DNA from: Drosophila persimilis
Taxonomy: Eukaryota > Arthropoda > Insecta > Diptera > Drosophilidae
Direction: 5' to 3'
Assembly (NCBI RefSeq): GCF_003286085.1
Contig: NW_020825424.1
Span: 124,001-188,000, forward strand
DNA: 64,000 bases
Shown here: in pieces, positions 22,724 through 34,051 of the stretch
How positions within the stretch are numbered: position 1 is the stretch's first letter
Layout: each line of letters begins with the position of its first letter
Translations under genes and position numbers: made by a program
Notes under the pieces: model-generated
Told to the model about the DNA's origin: nothing
Databases searched by the model: none
The model's input: the letters and a program-made list of their open reading frames with translations, nothing else

Positions 22724-25606
22724 GTGAGTCACTTTCGGCTTCATCCTTAACTCAAATCTATTTATTTGTAATCGGGGCAATTATAATTAAAAATCGACAG
22801 GAGGTTATTGACATCACCCTAGTGTCTTCCAACCTGTTAGACATAGTCAAGAGTTGGCAAGTCCTTGATGACCACTCTTTCTCTGACCACAGATACATCG
22901 AGACCACACTATCCCTCGAGTGTCCGATACCTAAGGACTATATTAATCCCAGGAAAGCCAACTGGGAAAAATATAGCTCAGCCCTGGAGGACTTACTCCC
23001 CTCCAAAGCACCATCATGCCCTGACACAAAAGACGACCTAGATCACAGAGGCATGCAACAAAGCCTTCGCGGCAGCATGCCCCTCAAGCAAACCTAGGGG
23101 GAAGAAGAAACCCCCCTGGTGGTCAAAACAAATAGACATCCTACGTAAAAGCTGCAGGACCCTCTTCAACAGGGCCAAAAGCGCGAACGAGGAGAGCCAC
23201 TGGGCAGACTATAAAATCAGTCTGTCACTATATAAAAAGGAAACAAGGAAAGCAAAAAGGGCCTCTTGGCAAAAATTTTGCTCGGAAATTGAGGAAACGT
23301 CAGAGGCCGCAAGGCTTCGCAAGATTCTCTCAAAAACTAACCCCTCGGTAGGGTATCTTAAAAGGAATGACGGCACGTGGACTAACTTCAGTGAGGAGTC
23401 CCTGCACATTCTACTAGACACACATTTTCCAGGGTGCACAACCATCGAGACGGCACATCTTCCAGGAGAGGGACCGGTAACCTCGATGGATCACATCCTC
23501 ACAAAACGTAACATAAGCTGGGCAATAAACAGCTTCAACCCGTTCAAATCGCCAGGCCCAGACCAGGTAATCCCGGCCCAACTTCAGAAGGCCGGGGATA
23601 CGTAGCCTTTCTCGATATTGAGGGAGCTTTCAACAACGTTGTACCGGGTGCCATTACAGAAGCCCTGACTGACCTGGGGGTGGACCGTCACTTGGTGATG
23701 CTCATTGATCAATTGCTCACATGCAGGACGGTGACATCATTGATGGGATCGTCCGCCCAGAGGCACCCCGCAAGGTGGTGTCCTGTCTCCTCTTCTGTGG
23801 AACATAGCAGTCAACAAGATTCTATGTGACCTGGAGGGGGGGGCTGCAAAGTCGTGGCCTATGCGGACGACGTTGCGATTATCTTCTCGGGAAAATACCC
23901 CCAAACACTGTGCGACTTAATGTCCACAAAGCTAGCGCAACTGTCGGATTGGACGGAATCGCGCGGTCTGGGAGTAAATCCCTCAAAAACGGAACTCGTA
24001 CTATTCACAAATAAATACAAGGTCCCGCCCCTCAACCCTCCAATACTACAAGGATGCAGGCTCTCCTTTAGCGACAGTGCCAGTTACTTAGGGTTGGTAA
24101 TTGACATGAAGCTTAGCTGGAACCTGAATGTCAAAGACAGAGTGAAGAAGGCAATGACTGCACTCTATACATGCAAAAAAAGCTATTGGGCTAAGATGGG
24201 GTATGATCCCAAGCATAGTCCAATGGATATATCAAGCTATATTTAGACCAATACTACTCTACGGAGTTACGGTGTGGTGGCCGGCCCTATCAAAAAGGGC
24301 GATCACCAAGCAACTGGGCAAAGTCCAGCGGACTGCCGCCCTATGCATCAGCGGAGCTCTTCGCACCACCCCAAATGATGCGCTAAATGCCATCCTATGC
24401 CTACAGAGCCTTGACCTTGCAGGAAAGGAACGGGTAGAAGCAGCAGCAATACGTCTAAGAGACTCAGATCAATGGGTGACACAGTGCATAGGAAACTCAG
24501 CCATATTAAATAGCAGTACCGTCCCCTCAAAAACAGACTACCAAGCTCCAAGAGAGTATACAGACACTCCCTTCGATACAATCATCCCTCACAGAGACGA
24601 ATGGCTCGAGGGACTCCCAGGCCCAGATGGGGCCATAAACATCTTCACAGATGGATCAAAGCTGGACGACAGAGTCGGAGGGGGAATCTACTCTGAACAT
24701 AAGGCATAAAGCATTCCTTCAGACTCCCAGATCATTGCAGTGTCTTTCAAGCGGAAGTCATAGCAATCAGGGAGGCACTAGACTGCCTACAAGCGGCTGC
24801 CGTCACGGCAACCAAGCTAAACATTTATAGCAACAGCCAGGCTGCGATCAAATCGCTAAGCGCGATTTCCTCGAACTCGGCCACCGAGGCAGACTGCCGC
24901 AAATCTCTGCACGAGATGGCTCAGCAATTTGCTATTAGCCTAATTTGGGTCCCGGGCCACCGGGACATCGAGGGCAACTGTATAGCGGACGAGCTGGCCA
25001 GATCTGGCACTACATTCCCCCTTCTCCAAGACAAAGGAGGATATCTGTATGCCAATGGCCACCTGTAAGCTCATTATAAGGGAGCAATACAAGCGACTAA
25101 AAAACGATATGTGGCAAACAGTGCCACGATGTCGCACAACTCGGCAAACATGGCCGACCATGGACATGAAGCGCACCTCCGAGCTCCTCAAGTTAAGCAG
25201 GAAAAGGTGCAGCGTAGTCACACGTTCCCTCACGGGACACTGGCTAATAGGCACCCACGCTAACAGGCTGGTGGCCCCACATAACGATTTTTGTCGCAGC
25301 TGTAGAGACGAGGAAGAGGAGGAGACAGTGGAACATCTGTTCTGCTCCTGCCCAGCTCTCAGCAGAAGAAGGCTACAGCACCTGGGCTCAGCCTTTCTAC
25401 ACGAAATCTCAGAGATGTCCAAACTATGTCCCAGGAGGATAGCGAACTTTGTGAGAGCATCTGGATGGGATAATTGCTGACAGGAAGTCTCACAACGCAG
25501 GAAGGAAATGATCCTATGCGGTATCACAACGGGCCGAAACCGGCCTAAGTGTGACGGGCTCCGAGCGAGCCCGGCAGCCGCCTCAACCTAACCTAACCTA
25601 ACCTAA
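22724..25606 (+). mobile_element. LOA-like LINE, 5'-truncated, inserted in element B
   Basis: Plus-strand non-LTR retrotransposon. It starts inside the endonuclease domain (IIIKNRQEVIDITLVSSNLL; SFSDHRYIET) and keeps reverse transcriptase with YADDVAII near 23,857, an RNase H domain (FTDGSKLDDRVGGGIY, WVPGHRDIEG) and a C-terminal zinc motif (CRSCRDEEEEETVEHLFCSC). The tail is CCTAACCTAACCTAACCTAA. A 13-bp duplication, ctaagggtggggg, flanks it at 22,711-22,723 and 25,603-25,615 (part of it may belong to the tail). About a hundred codons of the reverse transcriptase are missing near 23,600, and there are several further frame breaks, for example near 23,097 and 24,710. EN-RT-RNase H plus this zinc motif suggests the LOA clade (Bilbo/TRIM), as inference. 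A longer relative lies at 43.06-48.48 kb. Confidence 0.85.
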
Positions 25607-25717
25607 GGGTGGGGGCAAAAGATCGAACGACATCCAGAAATCAATTCCTAAATAAACATCCTGACTTAACGAAGGGATTATGTATATATCTAATTCTTTA
25701 CTCATACCTTTATACCT

Positions 25718-26811
25718 TTATATTATACTAGTCCTAAATTTACCAACTATTTTCTGATGACTTCCATCAGCGGTGCATGCCTTGGACAGCACCTTTTTAA
25801 ACGGCTTCCTGCTGATAATATATTCTTTGGCCAAGCTTTCGAGCAAACCCACTCGCTTATTATCCAGAAGACCAACTTCAGCATATGGGCGTTTGTCCCC
25901 TTTGTTTCTTCTAATGCTATTTATGTACTTTACTGACTCCCAGAATTTTTTTAACCGCCGACTGCTGCGAGAACTTGTCTTTGCTTTGTCGCCAAAGCTC
26001 GGAGACCCAATCTTCCTAATATTTTCCAGCTTAGTATGCCAAAAATACTCTGGCTGACCAGCCGAAAGGGAGTGTGTCATTTCCCGCTCCCCACCACTGC
26101 TATATATCCTCACTCCTTTGTCGCCGCTTGCCGGTTGGGAACACTGGTCAGTGGACGAGATGCTGCAGTGCTCCTTTGCGCGTTTTTTTGGCATCGCGCA
26201 CATGAAGGTTTATAGGCATTAGGAATAGCAAAAAATTTTCCTTTTTTCCGCGCAGTCTTGATACCTATGCCCCTCCTTCCTGCAATTCCAGCATACGAGA
26301 GCAAAAGCGCCTATCTCATCCTCTACCTCTCCTTCAGAAAATTCTACGGCATCATCGATGTTTGCTTGCTCCCAGAGCTCTGATATCTGCTTCTTAAAGA
26401 CCGATGGTTTCTGATAACCATGATTCTTACGGACTTCTTCTAAAAAGCATTCCCTTTTCCTGCATATATCCCTCAAGGTTTCATTGAATCTACCCGTATG
26501 TTAAGAATTTCATGCTGAATTTCCGGACGTAAATTACGCCTCACAATTTCAATCAGCGTCTTCTCACTAAGAGGCTGGTCGAGTCTATCAGTTAGCTTTA
26601 GGATGGAATCGTAGAAACTTTCGAACGTTTCTTTTTCCCTCTGTTTTCTATCCCTTATCATTTGGCGGATATCCACATCCGTTCTGGAGTCTCGGAATTG
26701 TTTCCTCAACGCAGCACAAAGCTCCTGCCAACGAACTACTCCTACCGACTTGTAATAAAAATTATAAAAAAAAATATAGAAGAAAAATATAAAAATGTTT
26801 CTATAAAACAA
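25718..26811 (-). pseudogene. Element B: gag region
   Basis: Part of fossil B. The translation shows a gag-type helical domain (WQELCAALRKQFRDSRTDVD; RDRKQREKETFESFYDSILK) followed by a CCHC knuckle (CWNCRKEGHRYQDC) and a second cysteine pair. The part from 25,718 to about 26,200 is lysine- and serine-rich without a clear domain. Broken. Confidence 0.7.
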
Positions 26812-27856
26812 ATATATAAAGAAATTTAATTCATTGAAATTATACCATCAAAAGAAAAGAATGATCTCCCGACTCTCAATAGCTCCCTGCAGAAGCTGCA
26901 CACCAATTGTCCGCTTTTTTGGTAACGTCTAATAGCAAATTTATGAAACTGACCAACACAAATGAATCGTGGACAGGAGGCATTTCATGACAAAAAAACT
27001 CTCCTTGTTTCCTACTCGACTCAATTTCTCGATCACAAACAAATAGAAGAACTGCCATTGTTGAGGAACGTATAACAAATCCATCGCTAAGCGAAGAACC
27101 ATCGGCAAAGGAGAACAAGAAGAGAATGGAAGAGACGAAAATTTGTATACACACATATTCTTACCGCCGCTGCGACGGCATTTTTCAGTACCAAATACAC
27201 ATCGAACTGGACAAGAACAAAATAAATACAGTCCACTAGAATCAAATCCGTCGAGCATATTATTCGCGAACAGCCATGTTTCCGTTCCAGTCGATCTGCC
27301 GTGGTCAGAGATTCATCCCTAAGGTTGAATCAACTTGATTTCCAATCGTCAGAATGGCTTTTCAACAAAAACATCAAAACAAATAAAAGATAAAGTTAAG
27401 TGAAAACTATCGCTAGGTAAATGTGGTCAGAAGGCAACTGCTCGCAGCCGACCCATTCTGAATTCCTATGCATTCTATCCCAGTCGTCCCTTCACTTGTT
27501 GAAAATATAGAAATCCCGCTCGAACCCACATCTCACTGGACAGGTTATCGCCTCTGAGGCTAATTTGCCTGCATTCCAAGTTTTTGTCATGGTTCCATGC
27601 TCGCAGAAAACTTTGTAGTGAAACAGATATTTGCCATCAAAGCTATATGCTAACCAGCGTAAACTTTACGGACAGCTACCCTACGCTATTCACTCAGACA
27701 ATACAAGGTTATAAATAAAACAGATGGGAAAGAAAACAATTGTGGTCAATGTAATGTGTGAGTCCTCCTGGTATTAATTAATCGGAGTTGATCCGATGTA
27801 CAACACAAGGTGGCCGCACGTTGGGCGCCAAAAATAAAGATCTTATTAATTATTAC
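26812..27856 (-). other. Element B leader with primer-binding site
   Basis: Untranslated leader between right LTR and gag. On the minus strand 27,830-27,814 reads TGGCGCCCAACGTGCGG, close to a lysine-tRNA primer site, about 26 bases inside the LTR edge at 27,857, which is farther than usual. Short open frames here show no domain. Confidence 0.55.
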
Positions 27857-27898
27857 TGTAATGGGTAACGGTTACTTGGGCGAGATGGTATTACTCGG

Positions 27899-28175
27899 TG
27901 TTCAGGCCAGCAATAGACAGTTTCCGCGCACTGTGCCGGCTCCGCGCGCCTCGGTCCCTGCTCGCGCTCGCGCGCTCGGAGGGGCGCTCGGATCCACAAT
28001 CCACGATCCACACGGCGCTCACCGCAGCATAAAGGCACATACGCGCGTCTACAATTCACACACCTATACGCAAATACATGGAATACATTTATTGAAACCG
28101 AATCTGTCTTTTCCTTTGGATATTTTCCCACTCATCGCTGGCAACTCGCTCCGATGATCCGCCCTCCTGCAAACA
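27899..28175 (+). repeat. 5' LTR of element C
   Basis: Starts TGTTCAGGCC and ends CTGCAAACA, directly before the primer-site candidate. It matches the 3' LTR at 40,555-40,899 apart from one extra block in the latter and scattered differences. Confidence 0.9.
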
Positions 28176-28786
28176 TTGGTCCTTCGAGCCGGATCTTCGC
28201 CTTCCCCATAAGGAGAAGCTCACCCCAGCCAGCATCGGCGGATCGCTCCAAGTGTAAGATAAGTACAACCCTTCGATTGTGCCCAACACCAGTGCAGTGA
28301 TTTTGTGCGAGTTTCCCATCCCAGTCCGAGTTCCCGCCACATATGTACATATATGCCTTTCTCGCTCTAGCTCCAAATTAAACCATACTTCGTTCTGCCA
28401 ACGGTTGTGGCCTCCTATTTCTCCAAAGGTTTAATTTGATCCGAGCTAGCTCCTGCGTTCCTCCTCCGATCCAGTGCCCACATTAATATATAGCTGTCTG
28501 TAAATCATATTCCTACCGCTCCCAGCTACCAGCTGAGCTTTCGTTGCTGACAAATGCACATGCACACCAACATACATACATATGTACATATGTGTAAGCA
28601 ACGCAATCCAAGCGGCTGACAACAAACAAAAAGACATACTCTTGCAATTAATTTGTTGTTCATTCCGTGTTCATTCAACGGGTTATAGTTCTTTCGTTTG
28701 TTTTAAAGAATATAGAATAACAAATCACAACCAATCTTTATTTAACTCATTATATTGCCAATAAAAATAAAACACGACTCCATACA
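28176..28786 (+). other. Element C leader, first part
   Basis: Untranslated leader of the BEL element, starting with the primer-binding site. It ends at the target duplication TACA (28,783-28,786), where element D begins, and resumes at 33,410. No gene seen. Confidence 0.7.
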
Positions 28787-29075
28787 TGTAAGATTAATAT
28801 TAAAGTATCGTTTATTAATAATGTTTTGATCGAAAAAGAGTACAAAGTGTTTGATTTAAGATGTGCAATTAATGATTCTGTTCTTCCGACTTTTTGTTCA
28901 ACTTTCTGCTTCTACTTCCAACAACCGACTCCCATATCGATAACCCCTTATCGGCTAGGTCTTTTAAACATCGGTTAAGTCTGGTTATATCGGTTAGGTC
29001 TTATCGATGGTATCTTAAGTTCAAATGTTAATTTAGATGGGATAGTGTTAACTGCTTGATACACTGTCCTTTACA
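28787..29075 (-). repeat. 3' LTR of element D
   Basis: 289 bp, TGTAAG to TTTACA, same as 33,121-33,409 by eye. Confidence 0.95.
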
Positions 29076-29079
29076 TTCG

Positions 29080-32000
29080 GCCCTCCTGCTCATCTTCATC
29101 TGTCCCAGATGATAATATATCCTCGTTCTCTGAGAAAAAACGCCATAGCTTCATATTGTCACTGCTCGTTGCGGTGATGTTTGGCCCCTCGACTTGAGCA
29201 ACCTTTCTGACGTCGTAGCGACCGTTCCGCTTTACCTTGGTGACTTCATATGGGCCTAGATACTCGCTGGCCAACCTCCAATAGTCGACTTTCAGCTTGT
29301 CTGTGCATCTTTGTCCCAAACATGACCTCGAATGGCGACGACTTCAACGTAGAATGCACATGCGAATTAATCGCCATCTGTACCACTTCGTTGACTCCTG
29401 AGCTGAGAGCTTTGCGATGATACCCAAAATTGAACGGTTCACCCGCTCAATCTGACCGTTGCCTCTCGCCACACCTGTCGTTGTACACACATGTTCGACT
29501 TTGTTCTCGTTGAGAAACTCGCTGAATGCGTTGGATGTAAACGCTGCTCCTCTGTCGCTGACTATGCGCTTGGGAAAACCAAACACAAATGACCAATCTC
29601 TCAGCCTCTTCACAACTTCTTCGTGACCTGTTGACTTAGTTGGGAACAGCCACACAAACTTGGAGAATGCATCCATTGGTCCCAAATGATCAACGTGCAG
29701 CGTGTATAGTGGTGTGTCACCCTTGTCAATGCAATGAAGATAGCCTTCTTGTTTGCCCAACTTTTTGCTGAAAATTATACAACTGATACAATTAGTAATC
29801 AACTTATTTACTTTCCGTTCAAGGTGCGGAATCCAGTATTGCTGCTGAACTGAGTGCATTGTCTTCGCTGTGGAGAAATGACCAACTTCATGCGATCCTT
29901 GAATGATTTCCCTTTCCATCAGCCTTGGAACCACCAATACGTCATTGCCATTTACAGATTTGAAGAGAAGACCTCCTTTTAGCTTGTAGTCTTGATATGG
30001 GTGCTGCTTCAGGATCTCAACTGTGGCTTTGATGAAATCGTCATCCTGCTGTGCTTTCTTTATCCGAGCTGTTAGCTCCGTCGTCACGAACATGCATGTC
30101 TGCGGAAAACGACTGAGACAGTCCACGTGTCTCATTCTGTCCCCTGGGCGGTGTACTACTTTGAATGTAAAGTCCTCCATATACAGAATCCACTGGGAAA
30201 CTTCTCTGGGTATATCTGCTTTCGTTGTTGTCTGCTTAAGCGCCGCACAGTCAGTGGCAAGATCAAATTTGATCCCCAACAGGTAGTGACGAAACTTCTT
30301 GAGTGCGAGGTACGCTGCTTTGACCTCCAAATAGTAAATCGGGTGGAAATTGCCATCAAACTGCTGCAACAAAACTGCTCCGAAACCTTCTTTGGATGCA
30401 TCCGTGTGGAGTTCCGTTGGCGCTTCTCGTGAGTATAAATGTAATACAGGTGCGATTACAAGCAGATTCTTTAAGGTTTGTAGCGACTGTTGCTCTGCTT
30501 CGCCAATGTTGAAAACTGCTTCCTTCCTGAGTAGATTCGTGAGCGGCCGGGCAACTTGTGCATAGCCAGGGATGAACTTTCTGAAAAAGCCTGTGAGTCC
30601 CAGAAATGCTTGAACTGCTTTAATGTCTTTGGGCGTAGCAAACCGACTGACAGCTGCTGTCTTCTCTTTGCCGGGCCAGATTCTCCCGTCCTCAATGATA
30701 TGGCCCAGAAAGCTAATGCGTGGCTGCATGAAGCTACATTTCTTCCACTTGATCTTTAGGCCAAACTTCGCAGCTGTCTCCAGAACCAACTTCGTCTTCC
30801 TCATGCATACCTCGGGCGACGCGGCGTAAACAATTATGTCGTCCATATAAAGCTGCATAATGTCAGAGTTGATTAATTCTTGAAAAATATAGCTTACGAA
30901 CCGAATAAACGCAGCTGGCGAGTTCTTGAATCCGAAAGGCGCTTTATTAAACTCGAATAATCCCTCCTTTGTGACGAAGGCCGTATACGACTTGCTTTGC
31001 TCTTCCATAGGCACATGGAAAAATCCGTTTTCAAGGTCCATTATGGTAAACCACTTAGCCGACTGCAGCTTTTCCAAGACTTCCTCCATGATCGGGACTG
31101 GGAAGCAGTCCAGCAATACCATGCTGTTTAACTTCCTGTAGTCTACGCAAACTCTAAGTGTACCATCTTTTTTCTTCACGACGACAACTCTGCTCGCTAC
31201 ATTTGAAGACGACTTGCGTACGATTCCTTGCTCGATCCATTCTTCGACTTGCTTCTTTACGGCACTGGCTTCGTCTGTCGATAAACGACTCGGTGAGTGA
31301 TGAAACGGCTTGATTACTCCGTCGGGAACTATCTTTAGTTGAATTGGAGACTGCTTTGCAACTTCTGTGGGCATTTGGTAACTGTTTCTTATCATCTGTT
31401 CAACGTCTTTTCGATATTGCGGTGGAGCTACAAAGGATGAATCTTCAGTTACATTATATATAAGAGCATGCTTATCTGTTGGCACAGGATCTGCGTCATG
31501 CTTCAAGAACGTGTATCCTTGCATATCAGCGACGAAACGGAACTTTTTAATGAAATCATGCCCCAAAAGTGCGTCGAAATCAATCTGGCTACTGGGGACT
31601 ACTAAAAACTTCTGTGTGGTCTGCAAGTTATCCACGGTAAAGTATCCAACAGGCTTTGTTGATATCTGACCCAGACCGCGCAACATAGTTGTGCACTTCA
31701 AAAGTTTAACGTTTTTCATGGTCTTCAACATACTCTCTTTGATTATGGTTACATCTGACCCTGTATCCACAAGACAGTCAACTACAATGCCGTTTATTTG
31801 AATTTCTTTCATGCGACTGCGATCCAAAATGACGCGAACTTTATCAACTTTATCAGCTTCATAAGGACAGTTACGCGAAATGTGACCATTCTGATTGCAG
31901 TTAAAACACTTCGTTTCGGCTTTGCAGTCTTTGCGTTTGTGTTCTCCTGATCCACAGTTATAGCAATATTCTTTTTTACCGCTTTGCCCACTTTGCTGCT

Positions 32001-32715
32001 TGAAACTCGTCTTATGCTGTTCGTTATTGCCCTTCTTCTCCAATATGTTCAAACGATCATAGATATCGAACTCTTCTTTCAAGGCCCTGAAGGTCTTACA
32101 GCGATACATGGCATACTTATACTCTTTTCTTATGTCCAGACCGTTCACAATATGGCTTATAACAGCAGCGTCTTCAACATGTCCGACTGCTGCTATTTTT
32201 CTCATCTGCAGCAAGTACTCGTGCATCGACTCACTACTCTTCCTCTTTCTTTCTTGCAGCAGCTTATGAATGTCTGCACTGTTATAGCTACATGTGAATT
32301 CATCCAATAATACGTTCTTGAGTTCCTCATAGGTGCACACGCATTCTGCTTCAAGGAAAAGCTTAGCTGCACCGGTCATTTTTCCTCTGGCCTGCACATA
32401 CTTTTGCTTTTCAGTAAGCTCATATGCGTCGGCATTTTTTTCGAAAATCTCAAACCATTTTTCTATGGGAACCGATTTTCCATCACAATCGCTCACAACT
32501 TTTGTAAAATTATCTGGAGCGATCTTCATTTCTCGTTGCTCATCGCAAAGCACTTTCAAACTTAGCAACTTTATCATTTGATCAATCTTGTCCTCAGTAT
32601 TCTTTTCCGCATTTTCTAAATCTTCCCTCTCGTTTGCAATCGTGCGCGACGTTCCTGGTACAGCTTCTTCCTTCTCTCTCTCTTTCCAGTGCAACGGCGG
32701 CGGTGTTTGCATCAT
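29080..32715 (-). pseudogene. Element D: fused gag-pol region
   Basis: Minus-strand polyprotein region of element D. In order: a gag domain (VPIEKWFEIFEKNADAYELT, LLQERKRKSSESMHEYLLQM); two CCHC knuckles near residues 250-285 (CYNCGSGEHKRKDC and CFNCNQNGHISRNC); a retropepsin motif (CLVDTGSDVTIIKES); reverse transcriptase with LRVCVDYRKLN, APFGFKNSPAAF and the catalytic box LYMDDIIVY; RNase H (HTDASKEGFGAVLLQQ); an integrase zinc finger and core (DHLGPMDAFSKFVWLFPT, SDRGAAFTSN, GNGQIERVNRS). Gag and pol lie in one frame, as in several members of the micropia/mdg3 group. Fossil by rule, though it is the best preserved here. Confidence 0.85.
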
Positions 32716-33120
32716 TTTGCGGCTCTTTTCGACTTGTGTCTGTGTACCCGACGAGTGCTTGTCTTTTCTGTTTATAAGTGTGTATCACACACAACGTGTC
32801 TGTGCGTGTTTTTTCTGCTTATGTATGTACTGCGCACGGACAAGGCGACGCTGCGACGCGACAATGAATTTCACAATTTTTCAACCGAATTAAACGACCG
32901 ATCTTTTATTAAAATCCGTGTCTACTGTTATGCTCACAGAATTTTGATTGTTCAACTTAATGTTTATAGCCACCAACAACAACGTTATAACTTCATGTAG
33001 CTACAAACAACAACTTTAACAACTTTTCAACAATCCTCTTCTTGCATCAGCTTCTGCTTTCTTCTGTTTTTCTTTTTCACACACTCTGAGCTCTTTATTC
33101 GACGCGGACGAGCCCCCAAA

Positions 33121-33409
33121 TGTAAGATTAATATTAAAGTATCGTTTATTAATAATGTTTTGATCGAAAAAGAGTACAAAGTGTTTGATTTAAGATGTGC
33201 AATTAATGATTCTGTTCTTCCGACTTTTTGTTCAACTTTCTGCTTCTACTTCCAACAACCGACTCCCATATCGATAACCCCTTATCGGCTAGGTCTTTTA
33301 AACATCGGTTAAGTCTGGTTATATCGGTTAGGTCTTATCGATGGTATCTTAAGTTCAAATGTTAATTTAGATGGGATAGTGTTAACTGCTTGATACACTG
33401 TCCTTTACA
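33121..33409 (-). repeat. 5' LTR of element D
   Basis: Partner of 28,787-29,075. It is followed by the target duplication TACA at 33,410-33,413. Confidence 0.95.
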
Positions 33410-33413
33410 TACA

Positions 33414-34051
33414 TATCGTCTTACATATGCGCACGCATTTTCAACTAACAACTCTTGCACATCTGTATATACATACATATATTGTATTGTATTGTATATA
33501 AAACGGTTACTCCGTTTTTTTTTTACCCGTTGTTTCAATCTCGTCAAAAGGGGGGGTCGTTAATCCAAGCCACGGTACCTAGCACTTACACCCATACACA
33601 CACACACATACAAGCAACAGCAGCGAATCTTTTCGTTTTTCCTTTCGCTTTCGCTTCTCCACCGTTTGCTTGCGTTGTTGTTGGTGGGAGAATATTTTTC
33701 GGTGCCGCGCTTGACCGTAACGGAACGCCAAGTGACGCGCTACCCTGCTTTTCAAGGGTATATTGATTTGAACATTCGGTTTGCAACCGACTCTATATAG
33801 GGGGACCTTGTGCATCAATATCATTGCTCATCCATTAGTCGCTCTTGGGTGGACATTTTTTTTTGTATTTGATCGTAGTATTTTATATTTATATTCCGGT
33901 CACGGTGCCCGACTTCTACTATATAAATACTCGCGATAAATTCCGCCAAGGCCACATATCCACGGTTCGTCGTTCAAAACTTCCACTTCTCCATTTCCGC
34001 TCACCTGCTTTGCGACTCTGATACGCGTTATCGCAAATCCATCAGCCAACC
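33414..34051 (+). other. Element C leader, second part
   Basis: Continuation of the BEL leader after element D. It includes a tgtattgtattgtat run, a short (ac)n run near 33,595, and a tataaata-like stretch near 33,925. No coding sequence is supported before the gag start at 34,052. Confidence 0.6.

Larger units (their letters stand above)
28787..33409 (-). mobile_element. LTR retrotransposon D (Ty3/gypsy, mdg3/micropia-like), young
   Basis: A 4,623-bp minus-strand element in the leader of element C. LTRs at 28,787-29,075 and 33,121-33,409 are 289 bp each and look identical to me over their full length; they start TGTAAGATT and end CTTTACA. The 4-bp target duplication TACA flanks it (28,783-28,786 and 33,410-33,413). 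A purine-rich stretch (caggagggccgaa on the minus strand) precedes the 3' LTR. A long gag-pol reading frame fills most of the interior. Identical LTRs make this the youngest insertion in the nest. It looks nearly whole, with about one break. The placement near mdg3, micropia and blastopia rests on the style of the reverse transcriptase and is tentative. Confidence 0.9.

Noticed and set aside
23826-24709. Possible host gene with polymerase-like and RNase H-like segments
   Set aside because: The YADD box, RNase H and zinc motif match the full-length LINE at 43-48 kb, so it is LINE sequence.
27811-27830. Possible tRNA gene piece because of the match to a lysine tRNA end
   Set aside because: Only the primer-binding stretch matches; no tRNA cloverleaf or internal promoter boxes are present. 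The same holds for 6,205-6,234.
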